Assembly: GCA_022559845.1 (NCBI GenBank)
Contig: CM040123.1
Location: 296,162,642-296,226,641, forward strand
Source of the DNA: Amorphophallus konjac
Lineage: Eukaryota > Streptophyta > Magnoliopsida > Alismatales > Araceae
Direction of reading: 5' to 3'
Length of the DNA: 64,000 nt
Shown here: in pieces, positions 45,639 through 56,112 of the stretch
Layout: each line of letters opens with the position of its first letter
Numbering within the stretch: position 1 is the first letter of the stretch
The notes under the pieces: generated by a model
Seen by the model: the letters and a program-made list of their open reading frames with translations, nothing else
Told to the model about the DNA's origin: nothing
Databases searched by the model: none
Program-made: the position numbers and the translations under genes

Positions 45639-46667
45639 TGTTGAGTGAAGGGCCCGGATTCAGAGGGGGGTGAATGAATCCCAAAAGGAAATTTGCCCAA
45701 TTTGAAACGTAGATCTTGATTAACATTGAACTTACAAAATCTTGCGAAAATAAAACTTTGATTCAGTAATGCAGGTGTTCTATCAAGATCCACACTCAAG
45801 CACTCAATGGGTCAGCCTAAAGCGAGCATAAATAGCGTTTTAGAAGAATGGAATGCAGTAAATCAGCTTGATCTTAAACAGACGTTCTAACGAGACACAA
45901 GATAGAACACTTAACCTGCATGCCCAGCAAGCCCGACGATTCTAGGCGATCGAACTGATCTTAAGCATTCATTCACCGTGGCTGAAAGGCAATTAGGTCG
46001 TGATCCTAAACATGCACTTAATAACCTCAGAGAAGAAAACAGATCACAATGCACAAGGGGTTTTAGGTGGTTCGGTCATCAGACCTACATCGACCCCACA
46101 CTCCAACCAGAGTGTGGCTTATTGCTGCCTCACAGCTTGAAACCGCTGGGCACCACAACTTGCCTACAAACGCTGCCTAACAGCTTGAGCCAGAGGAACA
46201 CACTCCTCTCTTCTTCCAACCCGGAAGGAACCGCTAGTGACACCCAGTCACCAGCAACCAGAGACCCAAGTCTCTCTTCCCCTGAATCCACAGGAGGAAA
46301 CCCGACCTCAAAACAGAGAATCGAAAAACATAGTTAAAAGAAGAGCAGCAAGGGAAAATAAACCAAACAAAAAAAATGAAAAGAAGTATAGCTCTCGCAG
46401 GAGCAGATTAATCTAGATCTGATCCAAAGAACCGACAGTTACCCGGACACTGCCTGCTTTAAGCTGTATCACTCTCTCTTCTCTTTCTCTTCTCAAAATC
46501 TTCGCTAAGCATAGATGTTCGACTTGGGTTTTCTCTCTTGGTTCACAGCACTCTTCTCACACTCCCTTTTTTTTCTTCTTCCACTCTTTCTTCTTCTTCT
46601 CTTCTCTTGGTCTGTGTATATCCTCCCTACTCCATTTCCTCAGTATATATATATATATATATATATA
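45639..46667. repeat. Copia solo LTR, first segment
   Basis: It runs from TGTTGAGTG to a TA repeat (46644-46667), where element B inserted. It has no coding frame. The frame at 45978-46337 is proline- and serine-rich without resemblance. Confidence 0.8.
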
Positions 46668-48617
46668 TGATACCGGATAGACACGCGACTTGGGACTCTA
46701 GCTCGTGATCGTCCCTATACAAGGGAAGATGTGGACCGTGCGCGGTTGAGAAATCGGCGGTGAGTCCCGAGTATCGGCCTTTCCACGTTAACTCGGATCG
46801 AGTCACGGGATGGTACACTCAATCTCGCTCTCTCGCAGCGGTGATAACAGAATTACAAGCTAGAAACCTACACTCGCAGCGGCATTCAAACATGTACAAG
46901 ATAAGCAAATGTGATAAAGAGTGGAGAGAGAGTGTACCTCCATGCTCCGGGCGTGGGGAAGACGTTCCCGGCCAGTTACGGTAACTCCCGGTAACAACAG
47001 TTAAAAAATTTAATTACAGTAGTAATTCCATTGCCCACTCCACGCAGGGAGGTAAAGGGATACAAGTGGGGCCCGGGAGGACCGACCCTGGGTTGACGGG
47101 CAGCAATATGTAGGTGCCTTTGGGGTGAACTCGGCCTGCTGGTCCGACTCGGCACTATTACAACTCGGTGCTGCGCCAACTCGGTTGCCGACTCGATGGG
47201 CAGCAAGGTATGGATTTCAAAGGAACGTTGCCTTCCTGTGATCTTCTGAAGGCTCCGCTTAACTGGGACGGTGGCAGGATGCCCCTGATCGACTTCCTGA
47301 AGGGGCGGCTCCTGAAGTTGACTTTGATATTTATTTCTGAATTTTCTCCCGAACTGAGTTGTGCTGGCTGAATTCGGATCTGCTCTGCACACCTTCACGA
47401 AAAGAATTCCTACGACCAGATCCGATGTCGGATTGATGCACAAGAGGTACCGATAGATAGAGGACTCAGATATCTACAACATATATTTTTAGAGGCTCCA
47501 TTCACAGAACGGATTAAAATTAGAAATGACTACAAAGTGCCTTTTTATATGACTCGGACTGACAGACACACAGGGCATAGATGAACCTGCCTGAAACAGA
47601 CCTTTGACTGAGGGCTAAATGATTTTTGTTGACTCAATGAAAATTATGCTGGAAAGGGGTATATGTGAGGAACACTAGGAAATTTTTGTGGATTTTCTAA
47701 AATTTTCTAAGTAGGTGGGGAAATTGAAACAAGGAGACTCTGGCCCGTAGATCTGCAAAAGGGCAGATTACTGAGAGGACAAACAAAAATACGGGGAAAA
47801 TATCAAATGGACTCCAAATGACACGAAATTATAACTGGAGGTTAGGGGAGATGGACAAAACAAACTCTCAAAATTAGGGCTCGATCAGATGACAAGAACC
47901 AGAGATATAATTTCGGAGAAGATGTTCTATCCTGATTTAGACAGAACTCCGGCGATGGCGGTGGCGGCGCGATGGCGGCACGAACAGAAGGCGGCGGCCG
48001 GAAGTCGCATCCAGCAGAGGTTGGAGATCTTGGAGTCACACCAAGATGAGTGCTCCACACCCTAGAATGGGCAGCAATCACTGCTGTAAGGGGTAGAGGA
48101 GAGACACAAGGGGTGCCCCTTGGGCTTGCTCTTGGCAAAAATACTTAATTCTTCATTAATTCTACTAATGACACTATACATAGGCTTATATAGAGAATGG
48201 AAAGGGGTGGGGGAATGGGAATTTTGTGGGAGAGAGGCCATTTTATTCCCTCATGTGGTCAAAAACCCAAAATAAATAAATTACATTTGGAGGGGACACT
48301 CTTTTGAAAGGAAGGAAGGCATCTTGGACTTTTTAGTCCATTTGTCCCCTTTGATTGTCAAACCATCTAGAAGCCCACCTTGGACTTTTGACTAACCCCA
48401 CATGGACCCCTAGGGCTTAGGTGGATCAATGGGAAGGGTATGGGGGCCCCTTGATGGTCCTACTGGACTTTTGCACAAAAACTGAAAGAATCCTAAGAAA
48501 TGACAAAGTGGCTTATAAAGCCTTACAATTGCACATGTGTTTGCCCAAAGATATAAAAGCAAACTAAAGGACACAAATACAAAAATAAAAGTTAGTGCCC
48601 GGTGTTGATTCCCATCA
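46668..48617 (-). repeat. Element B 3' LTR
   Basis: It starts TGATACCGGATAGAC where the other copy has TGATGTGGGACAGAC, and ends GATTCCCATCA. A TATA box lies at 48185-48193 on the minus strand. The superfamily hairpins lie near 46744 and 46790, and the CTCC/GGAG block near 47032. Confidence 0.92.
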
Positions 48618-49065
48618 ATTCTCCCCGGGTGGGAAGAACTCGACCCCGTCGAGTAGGGGTGCGGCTGCTCGAGTAGCTCCGGCGGATCCGGCATCAAATC
48701 TGGAAGCGCGGAGTACGCTCCACTCCAAGTAATCGACACCTACTCATCCCGTATAAATTCGATATGCACACGCTATTGTGGGTATGCGGCTAGAGGTGGA
48801 CACTCCGAGGTGGGGTCACTCTCAAAAGAGGGGAAGGCGGCTCGAAGACTCACTAGGAATCACCGCTGGGTCCCTTTATGTGACTAGATCCGATATGTGA
48901 GGTAGAACCGATCCCAAAGTCCGACAAGTCTCGCACTCGAAAGGGACTGACAACGCGAGCGTACAAAGGACCGACTCGACTCGATGTATGCACAGACACA
49001 CAATGCACTCGACAAACAAACCAGACTAAATAAAGACTCACACATGACCCTAAACAAACCTAATA
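48618..49065 (-). pseudogene. Element B: PPT and residual pol tail
   Basis: The minus strand has GGGGAGAAT beside the LTR, then codons for PYSTGSSSSHPGRI and ITWSGAYSALP, as in A. It matches the chromodomain end of E. Upstream it reaches the same integrase C-terminal edge as in A before the sequences part. It is not an open gene. Confidence 0.7.
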
Positions 49066-50019
49066 TTAGTCCGACCTAAGCATAGGCGATGGTGGACCAG
49101 GACACCCGAATATGTGCCATGCATGCATTTGACGTAACGGGAGGTTAACGCCATGGGGAACTCCTAGACATCCTACGATGCACCACTCATGGACATTGGG
49201 CTTGGATGTGGGAAGTCCGGGAGGTTCGGATGGTTTAGGTGGGCCGGGGGAACCAAAGTCTTCATTACCCCCAAATGATGGTTCAGACCTATTGCTATGT
49301 GGAGGTTGTTTGGCCCGAGTGGAAAAGGTGTGATAGTGAACTCCGCAAAAAAAGTGGAGTGAAGATGATAGCTCGGGAGATTCACTAGTGAAGTGGTCAA
49401 AAGGGTCAAAGAAGGTATGACCCCGAGAGATGGGTTCCAGCATGACATGGTCCCAAGTTTGAAATTCATAGTCACCGTCATACATTATGATCGGTGGGAC
49501 GACGGTCATGTGTAGAAAATAAGATTCCTCCCTCGGGCAAAAGGGTATGAAGTCGGGCTCGGCCGACATGGGGAGAAATAAGAGAATCTCCATGGTGACA
49601 CAACCCACGGTGCACACGGAGGTAATGGACCCTAAGGCCGGATGGGTGAAGCTAAGACTAGCGGGTTGGTCGAAGCCTCGGGCCAATGAGTGCGTCAACT
49701 TTCATTGCGAGTCTAATCCCACAATAAGGTCATCCAAGGTGTCAACATGGTGACTAGACCGGAATGTGGTATGGAATGAGTTGACTGGCACTAATGGTAG
49801 GGTGGGGTCCATTGATGGATAAGGAGGCGGGGCCAAGCCATCCTTGAGCCAACTAAGAAGCGGCTCGGCTATGAAAAGCGTACCCGTTAGAAACACGGGT
49901 GGCTCAGAATGAAGTGGCTCCAAATGCGATGGTTCCGAATAAAGATCGGAAGTAGATGGTGGTGGCATTGGAGCTCTCATGGGTGGTGAAGGAGCACGTG
50001 TCCTTTCCATTCTATCCAA
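49066..50019 (-). pseudogene. Element B protease-like domain
   Basis: Frames 50019-49702 and 49698-49066 are one domain split by a single stop (GLDSQ, stop, KLTHSLARGF). It corresponds to the last two thirds of the A frame, with long near-identical runs such as NSFHTTFRS and SFTHPALGSITSVCTVG. The stop falls right after the suspected LDSQ site. The C-terminal part is proline-rich and longer than in A. Its function is not known. Confidence 0.65.
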
Positions 50020-50643
50020 CTAATCTGAAAGCATTTTCTTGATTTCATCTAAGGTGCGGGTTGGAGTAGGGGCCTCGGGGTGGACTCGCTTCTCATCTCT
50101 CAGTCTGGGGGTGGGCCTAGGCTCGGCTACCGGTGGGGCTTCTTGCCTCCGACTATATCCCACTTGGTTTGAAGCGCTTGGGTAGGATGGGTTGGGGGCG
50201 AGTAGGTGCGGTTGGTTGGAGGTGTGGCCCACTTGCTTGGGGGTGATGTAGTGGGGTTGGCTTGTGGCATGACCCCCGTGGTTGGAGGTAGATGGGTGGG
50301 GCGCGTAGACCTTCCTAAGCTCTCTCTTCATGTCCCACCATGATTTGAGGGGCCATTGCCTCCTTACCTGCCTTAAGTCTTCAATGGTTCTCCATTTTTC
50401 GGCAGCCCGGTCATGAAGCCTATCCTTGGCAAAATAGAATTGTCCGGCCTCGGACATGGGATAACAATCAAAGTAGGTGTCCATGGTGGCCTCCCACTTG
50501 AGGTAGACGCCCGAGTCATTGGAGCCATAAAAATCCGAGGCTTCGGGCCTACGGAAATGGAGAGGATGATTGCCAAGACCATGGGTGGACCAACGGCCAT
50601 ATCGCCTGGGCGACCGAGAGTCCATTGGAGATTGAGGGGACAA
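50020..50643 (-). CDS. Element B gag N-terminal half
   Basis: The 207-codon frame starts MSPQSPMDSRSPRRYGRWS. Residues about 45-110 match the first half of a gag domain (DSGVYLKWEATMDTYFDCYP, WWDMKRELRKVYAPH). The second half, which A retains, is missing. A low-complexity Asn/Gln/Pro region follows, then TRTLDEIKKMLSD and a stop, next to the protease-like domain. The start is the first ATG after the leader, as in A. Confidence 0.7.
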   Translation of the reverse strand: MSPQSPMDSRSPRRYGRWSTHGLGNHPLHFRRPEASDFYGSNDSGVYLKWEATMDTYFDCYPMSEAGQFYFAKDRLHDRAAEKWRTIEDLRQVRRQWPLKSWWDMKRELRKVYAPHPSTSNHGGHATSQPHYITPKQVGHTSNQPHLLAPNPSYPSASNQVGYSRRQEAPPVAEPRPTPRLRDEKRVHPEAPTPTRTLDEIKKMLSD

Positions 50644-51920
50644 CTACATGCTAGACATGCTGACACTTGGGCAAGACACTAGACATGACCCTATGTAATG
50701 TAAAGTTGGAATGCCGACTCGACTACCAACCTAGACACAACCAAGATTCGGTACATGGCGGAGTTAATCGATCCGAAGATCACTCGCGCAAGTGTGCGGC
50801 CTTCCCGATAGGCATAGCCTAACGTTCGGATAACACCTTTTTATATACCGAACAATGGTATGCAAATGCGACACTTAGACTTGTTGTGTAGTGGACAGCG
50901 GATCTAGAGGGGAGGGGTGAATAGATCTGCCCCTCTTTTCGCAATGCAACCCTCTATATAGCTAGGTAATGATAATAGCAGTGAAATATAACTAGCTAAA
51001 CGAAGAACACAGTGATTTGCTTAACAAGATGATTATGCAATATAGATATTGAACCTAAGCATGCATCTAACACAAAGCAATCGCACAAGTAAACCACAAC
51101 ACACGAGATTTTAAGGTGGTTCGGACTGAATCTCCAGTCCTACGTCCACCCCTCACCAAATCTAGTGAGGCTCCACTAGTGCCACGCACTGAACTGCAAA
51201 TCGGAAAGACCACCGATTGCCTTCCTACTAACCACCTGGTAGGGACGTCAACAACGCAGATTGGATAACCTCCGATTGCCTTCCTACTAACCACCGGTAG
51301 GGACGATTCTCAGATTCAATTGTTTGTATGAAATGAAAAAGAGAACAAATATGAAATCACTCAAACAAGATATAGTGTATGATCAAAGAAAAGAATCTTG
51401 TCTGAGTTGCAGAAGCTTGAATCGGATGCTTTGACGATGTCTTCTTTCTTGCGGGATGATCTTCCTTGAACCTCTTCTAGTTGATGAAGAAGATGATGGA
51501 TGTAGCTTCAATCTTCCTTTTGATCTTCTTGAGTCGATGAAGAGGATGTAGAAGATGTAGGATGCAGCTTAGATCACCCTTGAGAGCCTTGATTGCTTCT
51601 AGCTTCCCTGGAGGTTGCTTGTTTCAGATCTCACCTTGAAACCCCTTGGAATGGATGAAGAACTCCTGCCCGAAACACTATTCACGGAGGTGCTACAGTG
51701 CCTGCGAATGGCCTTCCTTGGTCTCTCTTGAAACCTTGAAGCATTAGAGTTTCTAACCCCTCATGTGTTGGTTTTATAACCCTTGGAATGGTCCTTGGAC
51801 ACCCCCCAGACCAGATCCATAAATCATGGGAGATTAGGTGAGTTTGGATTAAACAAATACATGGAAAGGGGCTGGCCACGAGGTGGAATTCGAAGTCAAA
51901 CGTGGCTGCATCGGGGCTGG

Positions 51921-52165
51921 CGATCGACCGGAATTCATGGGGCGGTCGACCGGAATCTGTAAAATCTCCAACTTATCGGTTCTGGGAAAATCGGTCGACC
52001 GGAAAAGTAGGGGCGGTCGACCGAAATCTGTAATTCCTGGAGTGTTTCATTTCTGGAAGAACCGGTCGACCGGAAAGGCAGGGGCGGTCGACCGAAACCT
52101 GTAAAACGTGGAATTCTTAGGCTCTGGCAAATCTGGTCGACCGGCCAAGGTGTGTAGGTCGACTG
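51921..52165. repeat. CGGTCGACCG palindrome array
   Basis: Eight copies start at 51921, 51943, 51992, 52014, 52063, 52085, 52134 and 52156. Five are perfect and three differ by one or two bases. The spacing alternates exactly 22 and 49 bases, so the array is four 71-bp units with two palindromes each. Confidence 0.93.
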
Positions 52166-52304
52166 GAAACACCTATACCTGCAAAAATGAAGTGTTAGAC
52201 CAATGAAACATGTTCATAAGTCAAGATATTCATGTCCTCATCAATTTCATGTATTTTGGGATTGAAATCAACTTAGAATATGCTTTGAGCATTTCTAAAT
52301 TTTG

Positions 52305-52327
52305 TTCCGGGGGCTCCGCCCCCGGAA
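52305..52327. repeat. Strong GC hairpin in copia LTR
   Basis: TTCCGGGGGC and GCCCCCGGAA form a perfect 10-bp stem around a 3-base loop. Confidence 0.9.
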
Positions 52328-52650
52328 ACCCCCGCAAGGTCGATCCGCGTGCGAGGGCGCAACATTGAGCTTTCACCTTTGCCATTTCCACTGAATTCTT
52401 TCGTATCTGTCATGAACAAAACATCGCGTGTGTCAGTCACATGAGAGTGGAAAGTATCAATGACTAATAGTGTTTAGCCATTATCAAAACCAAGAATACC
52501 ACAGAACTCATATGACCATAGGATGATGTCGAATGACCCAAGTGATCACAGGATGACTCAAATGAGCATAGGGACACAACAAGACTGACTTAGACACTTT
52601 TTTTTTCTTTTGCAGACTTAGACACAAAGACTACCCTAGACTCAACATTC

Positions 52651-52662
52651 GCTCTGATACCA
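52651..52662 (-). other. Primer binding site of element B
   Basis: The minus strand reads TGGTATCAGAGC, 3 bases from the LTR at 52666, identical to element A. Confidence 0.95.
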
Positions 52663-52665
52663 AAC

Positions 52666-54622
52666 TGATGTGGGACAGACACGCGACCTGGGACTCTAGC
52701 TCGGGATCATCCCTATGCGAGGGAAGACGTGGACCGTGCACGGTTGAGAAACCGGCGGTGAGTCTCGGGTATCGGCCTTTCCGCGTTAACTCGGATCGAG
52801 TCACGGGACGGTACACTCAATCTCGCTCTCTCGCAGCGGTGATAACAGAATAACAAGCTAGAAACCTACACTCGCAGCGGCATTCAAAGCTATACAAGAT
52901 AAGCAAATGCGATAAAGAGTGGGGAGCGAGTGTACCTCCACGCTCCGGGCGTGGGGAAGACGTTCCCGGCCAGTTACGGTAACTCCCGGTAACAACAGTT
53001 AAAAAATTTAATTACAGCAGTAATTCCATTGCCCACTCCACGCAGGGAGGTAAAGGGCTACAAGTGGGGCCCGGAAGGACCGACCCTGGGTTGACGGGCA
53101 GCAATCTGGAGGCGCCTTTGGGGCGAACTCGGCTTGCTGGTCCGACTCGGCACTATTACAACTCGGTGCTACGCCAACTCGGTTGCTGACTCGATGGGTA
53201 GCAAGGTATGGATTTCAAAGGAACGCTACCTTCCTGGGATCTTCTGAAGGCGCCTCTTGGCTGGGACGGTGGCGGGATGCCCCTGGTCAACTCCCTGAAG
53301 GGGCGGCTCCTGAAGTTGACTTTGATATTTATTTCTGAATTTTCTCTCGGACTGAGTTGTGCTGACTGAATTCGGATCTGCTCTGCACATCTTTACAAAA
53401 CGAATTTCTACGACCAGATCCGATGTCGGATTGATGCACAAGAGGTACCGATGGATAGAGGACTCAGAGATATACAACATATATTTTTGGTGGCTCCATC
53501 CACTAAACGGATTAAAATTAAAAACGATTGCAAACTGCCTTTTTTTCTGACTCGGACTGACAGACACACAGGGCAGAGATGAACATGCCTGAAACAGACC
53601 TTTGACTGAGGGCTACATGATTTTTGTTGACTCAACGAAAATTATGTTGGAAGGGGGTATATGTGAGGAACACTAGGGAATTTTTGTGGATTTTTTAAAA
53701 TTTTCTAAGTGGGTGGGGAAATTGAAACAAGGAGACTCTAGCCCGTAGATCTGCAAAAGGACAGATTACTGAGAGGACAAACAAAAATACGGGGAAAATA
53801 TCAAATGGACTCCAAATGACACGAAATTTTAACTGGAGGTTAGGGGAGATGGATAAAACAAACCCTCAAAATTAGGGCTCGATCAGACAACAAAAACTAG
53901 AGATACAATTTCGGAGAAGAGGTTCTATCCTGATTTGGACAGAACTCCGGTGATGGTGATGGCGGTGGCGGTGCTATGGCGGCACGAACGGAAGGCGGCG
54001 GCCGGAAGTCGCATCCAGCAGAGGTTGGAGATCTTGGAGTCACACCAAGATGAGTGCTCCACACCCTAGAATGGGCAGCAATCACTGCTGTAAGGGGTAG
54101 AGGAGAGACACAAGGGGTGCCCCTTGGGCTTGCTCTTGGCAAAAATACTTAATTCTTCATTAATTCTACTAATGACACTATACATAGGCTTATATAGAGA
54201 ATGGAAAGGGGTGGGGGAATGGGAATTTTGTGGGAGAGAGGCCATTTTATTCCCTCATGTGGTCAAAAACCCAAAATAAATAAATTACATTTGGAGGGGA
54301 CACTCTTTTGAAAGGAAGGAAGGCATCTTGGACTTTTTAGTCCATTTGTCCCCTTTGAATGTCAAACCATCTAGAAGCCCACCTTGGACCTTTGACTAGC
54401 CCCACATGGACCCCTAGGGCTTAGGTGGATCAATGAGAAAGGGTTTGGGGGGCCCTTGATGGTCCTACTGGACTTTTGCACAAAAACCCAAAGAATCCTA
54501 AGGAATGACAAAGTGGCTTATAAAGCCTTACAATTGCACATGTGTTTGCCCAAGGATATAAAAGTAAACTAAAGGACACAAATACAAAACCAAAAGTTAG
54601 TGCCTGGTGTTGATTCCCATCA
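52666..54622 (-). repeat. Element B 5' LTR with promoter
   Basis: It is nearly identical to 46668-48617. The TATA box CTATATAAG lies at 54189-54197 on the minus strand, so transcription would start near 54160. The LTR ends GATTCCCATCA followed by the TSD ATATA. Confidence 0.92.
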
Positions 54623-56112
54623 ATATATATACACTCCAGAGGTCTGGGCGAGTGGATACCATGTTTCCCATCTTAAAGGCTGGAGCACGTGTTGGAACAT
54701 TCTGGAGCTCTATCTTCCTCAGATCACGTGCCAATCACCCTGGTAAATGCACAGACAAATTGTCAGAAAAGAGATAGTCATTTTATCACAAACTTAGCAT
54801 AATTCGTATCAGTGTAATGAGTAAGAAGCCAGAAATTACACTGAGTAATAGTTCCCAAATCAACAGTTGCACTGACTTGCAACAAGGTGAACAAGAGGTT
54901 GCACCGAGTTGAAGTGAGCAAAAGCGAGAGATGCACTGACTTGAGAAGACGCATGACGTCATTAGCACATACCATAGACTCTGATCGTGCAACAGATATG
55001 CACGGACAGGAAGCAACAAAAAGCAAAGATGTACTGACTTGATTTTGCCAGAGAGAAAAATTTGCACCGAGTCAAAGGAATAAGCATCGACTAAGACGGG
55101 CAAGAAAGGCACCGATGTGAAATGAAGCAAACGTTGCACCAATCCACTTTAGCTATCTACAGGACTTGCACCGAGTCTAGAAGACATGAAACAAGAACTG
55201 CACCGACCTCGTTGCTAAAGGGATTTGAATAGGCTTGGTGTGCATGGAGCAAAAACGTGCACCGACATCTACAGTGAATTGTATAGAGTAGACTATGCAC
55301 CGAAACATGTTTTTATTTGGAGCAAGGTATGCACTGAGTTCTGTTCCTCTACCTACATCTAACTGAAGGATGCACCGACTTCGAGTATTTCAAAAAAAAA
55401 GAGAATGCACCGAGATAAGGTGAGCAAAAATGAGAAAAGCACTGAACTAGTGAAAATACGACAAAGAAAGGATTGCACCGACTCGGGTTAGGCTGTCCAA
55501 GCAAGATCTGCACCGAGATGCCAGATAGAGATGAACATAATAGAGAGAGATGCAAGACGAAGCTTGCACCGAGTCAAGATTTCCTATCCACGTAAGAACT
55601 TGCACTAAGATGACAGAGTGAAATGCACTGGTACAAAATGAGGAGACTAATACAGTGCGAGTTGGTCAAGAATTGCACTGACCCACAAATTACACCGACC
55701 TTGATGCTCATGATGCATTTGGATGCACCGAGAAAGAAGCTAATCGACAGTATGTGGGCTTGAACAGAAACTTGCATTGAGGCAAGCACTTATGCGTGAA
55801 GTGCATAACTAAGCGAGAGTTGCACCGAGCAAGATTATGAGCGAGACACTGCATGCACTGACTATGACTTAGTCTATGAAATAGCATGGACCACATGGAC
55901 CAAACACAACAGATAAAATTGGAGAATTAATGCACCAACAGCTAAGCATGATTCATCAGAAAGTCACTATCAAGACTAGGATTTTCAGACATGAGCAATC
56001 CATCATGCAAACAGTTCACATGAATTAATCAGATATTCCAATCAGATGCACTGACCACAATTCTATCACACATGACTCAGAAATTGTCATTATCAAAACT
56101 AGCATTCCAACA
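54623..56112. repeat. Copia solo LTR, second segment, with GCACCGA array
   Basis: About 20 copies of GCACCGA(C/G), GCACTGA and variants lie between 54840 and 55950, irregularly spaced. The segment otherwise does not match the host copia LTR, apart from the ends. It ends TTCCAACA. Confidence 0.8.

Larger units (their letters stand above)
50882..52613 (-). mobile_element. Copia LTR plus 249 bp, inserted in element B leader
   Basis: An LTR of 1483 bp (50882-52364, TGTTGTGTAG to GGCGCAACA) is followed by 249 bp of unrecognised sequence ending in a T-rich run. AGACT lies at 50877-50881 and again at 52614-52618. Removing 50882-52613 leaves a 290-bp leader, close to the 309 bp of element A. The LTR resembles Sirevirus LTRs in having AGAGGGGAGGGGTGAATAGAT near one end. 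A single LTR with extra interior is unusual. Confidence 0.6.
46668..54622 (-). mobile_element. Element B: non-autonomous chromovirus derivative, TSD ATATA
   Basis: The LTRs are 46668-48617 and 52666-54622 (1950 and 1957 bp), with ATATA at 46663-46667 and 54623-54627. The interior has a PBS, the N-terminal half of gag, the same protease-like domain as A, and the pol tail with PPT. It lacks RT, RNase H and integrase core. A 1.7-kb copia fragment interrupts the leader. B is a close relative of A with a different gag deletion. Confidence 0.92.
45639..56112. mobile_element. Second copia solo LTR (2.5 kb net), TSD TTTTC
   Basis: It starts TGTTGAGTGAAGG and ends TTCCAACA, with TTTTC at 45634-45638 and 56113-56117. 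Without nested element B and its TSD it is about 2.5 kb and has no coding frames, so it is a solo LTR. The block AGAGGGGGGTGAATGAATC near its left end resembles the matching end of the host copia LTR. By that likeness it reads on the minus strand. Confidence 0.85.

Noticed and set aside
46644..46667. TA repeat as an independent microsatellite making the ATATA TSD meaningless
   Set aside because: The LTR ends of B are fixed independently by the partner LTR, and ATATA is found exactly outside both. It remains the weakest TSD because of the repeat.
45639..56112. Full copia element instead of a solo LTR
   Set aside because: After removal of element B only about 2.5 kb remains, without PBS, PPT or gag-pol; the ends and TSD fit a solo LTR.
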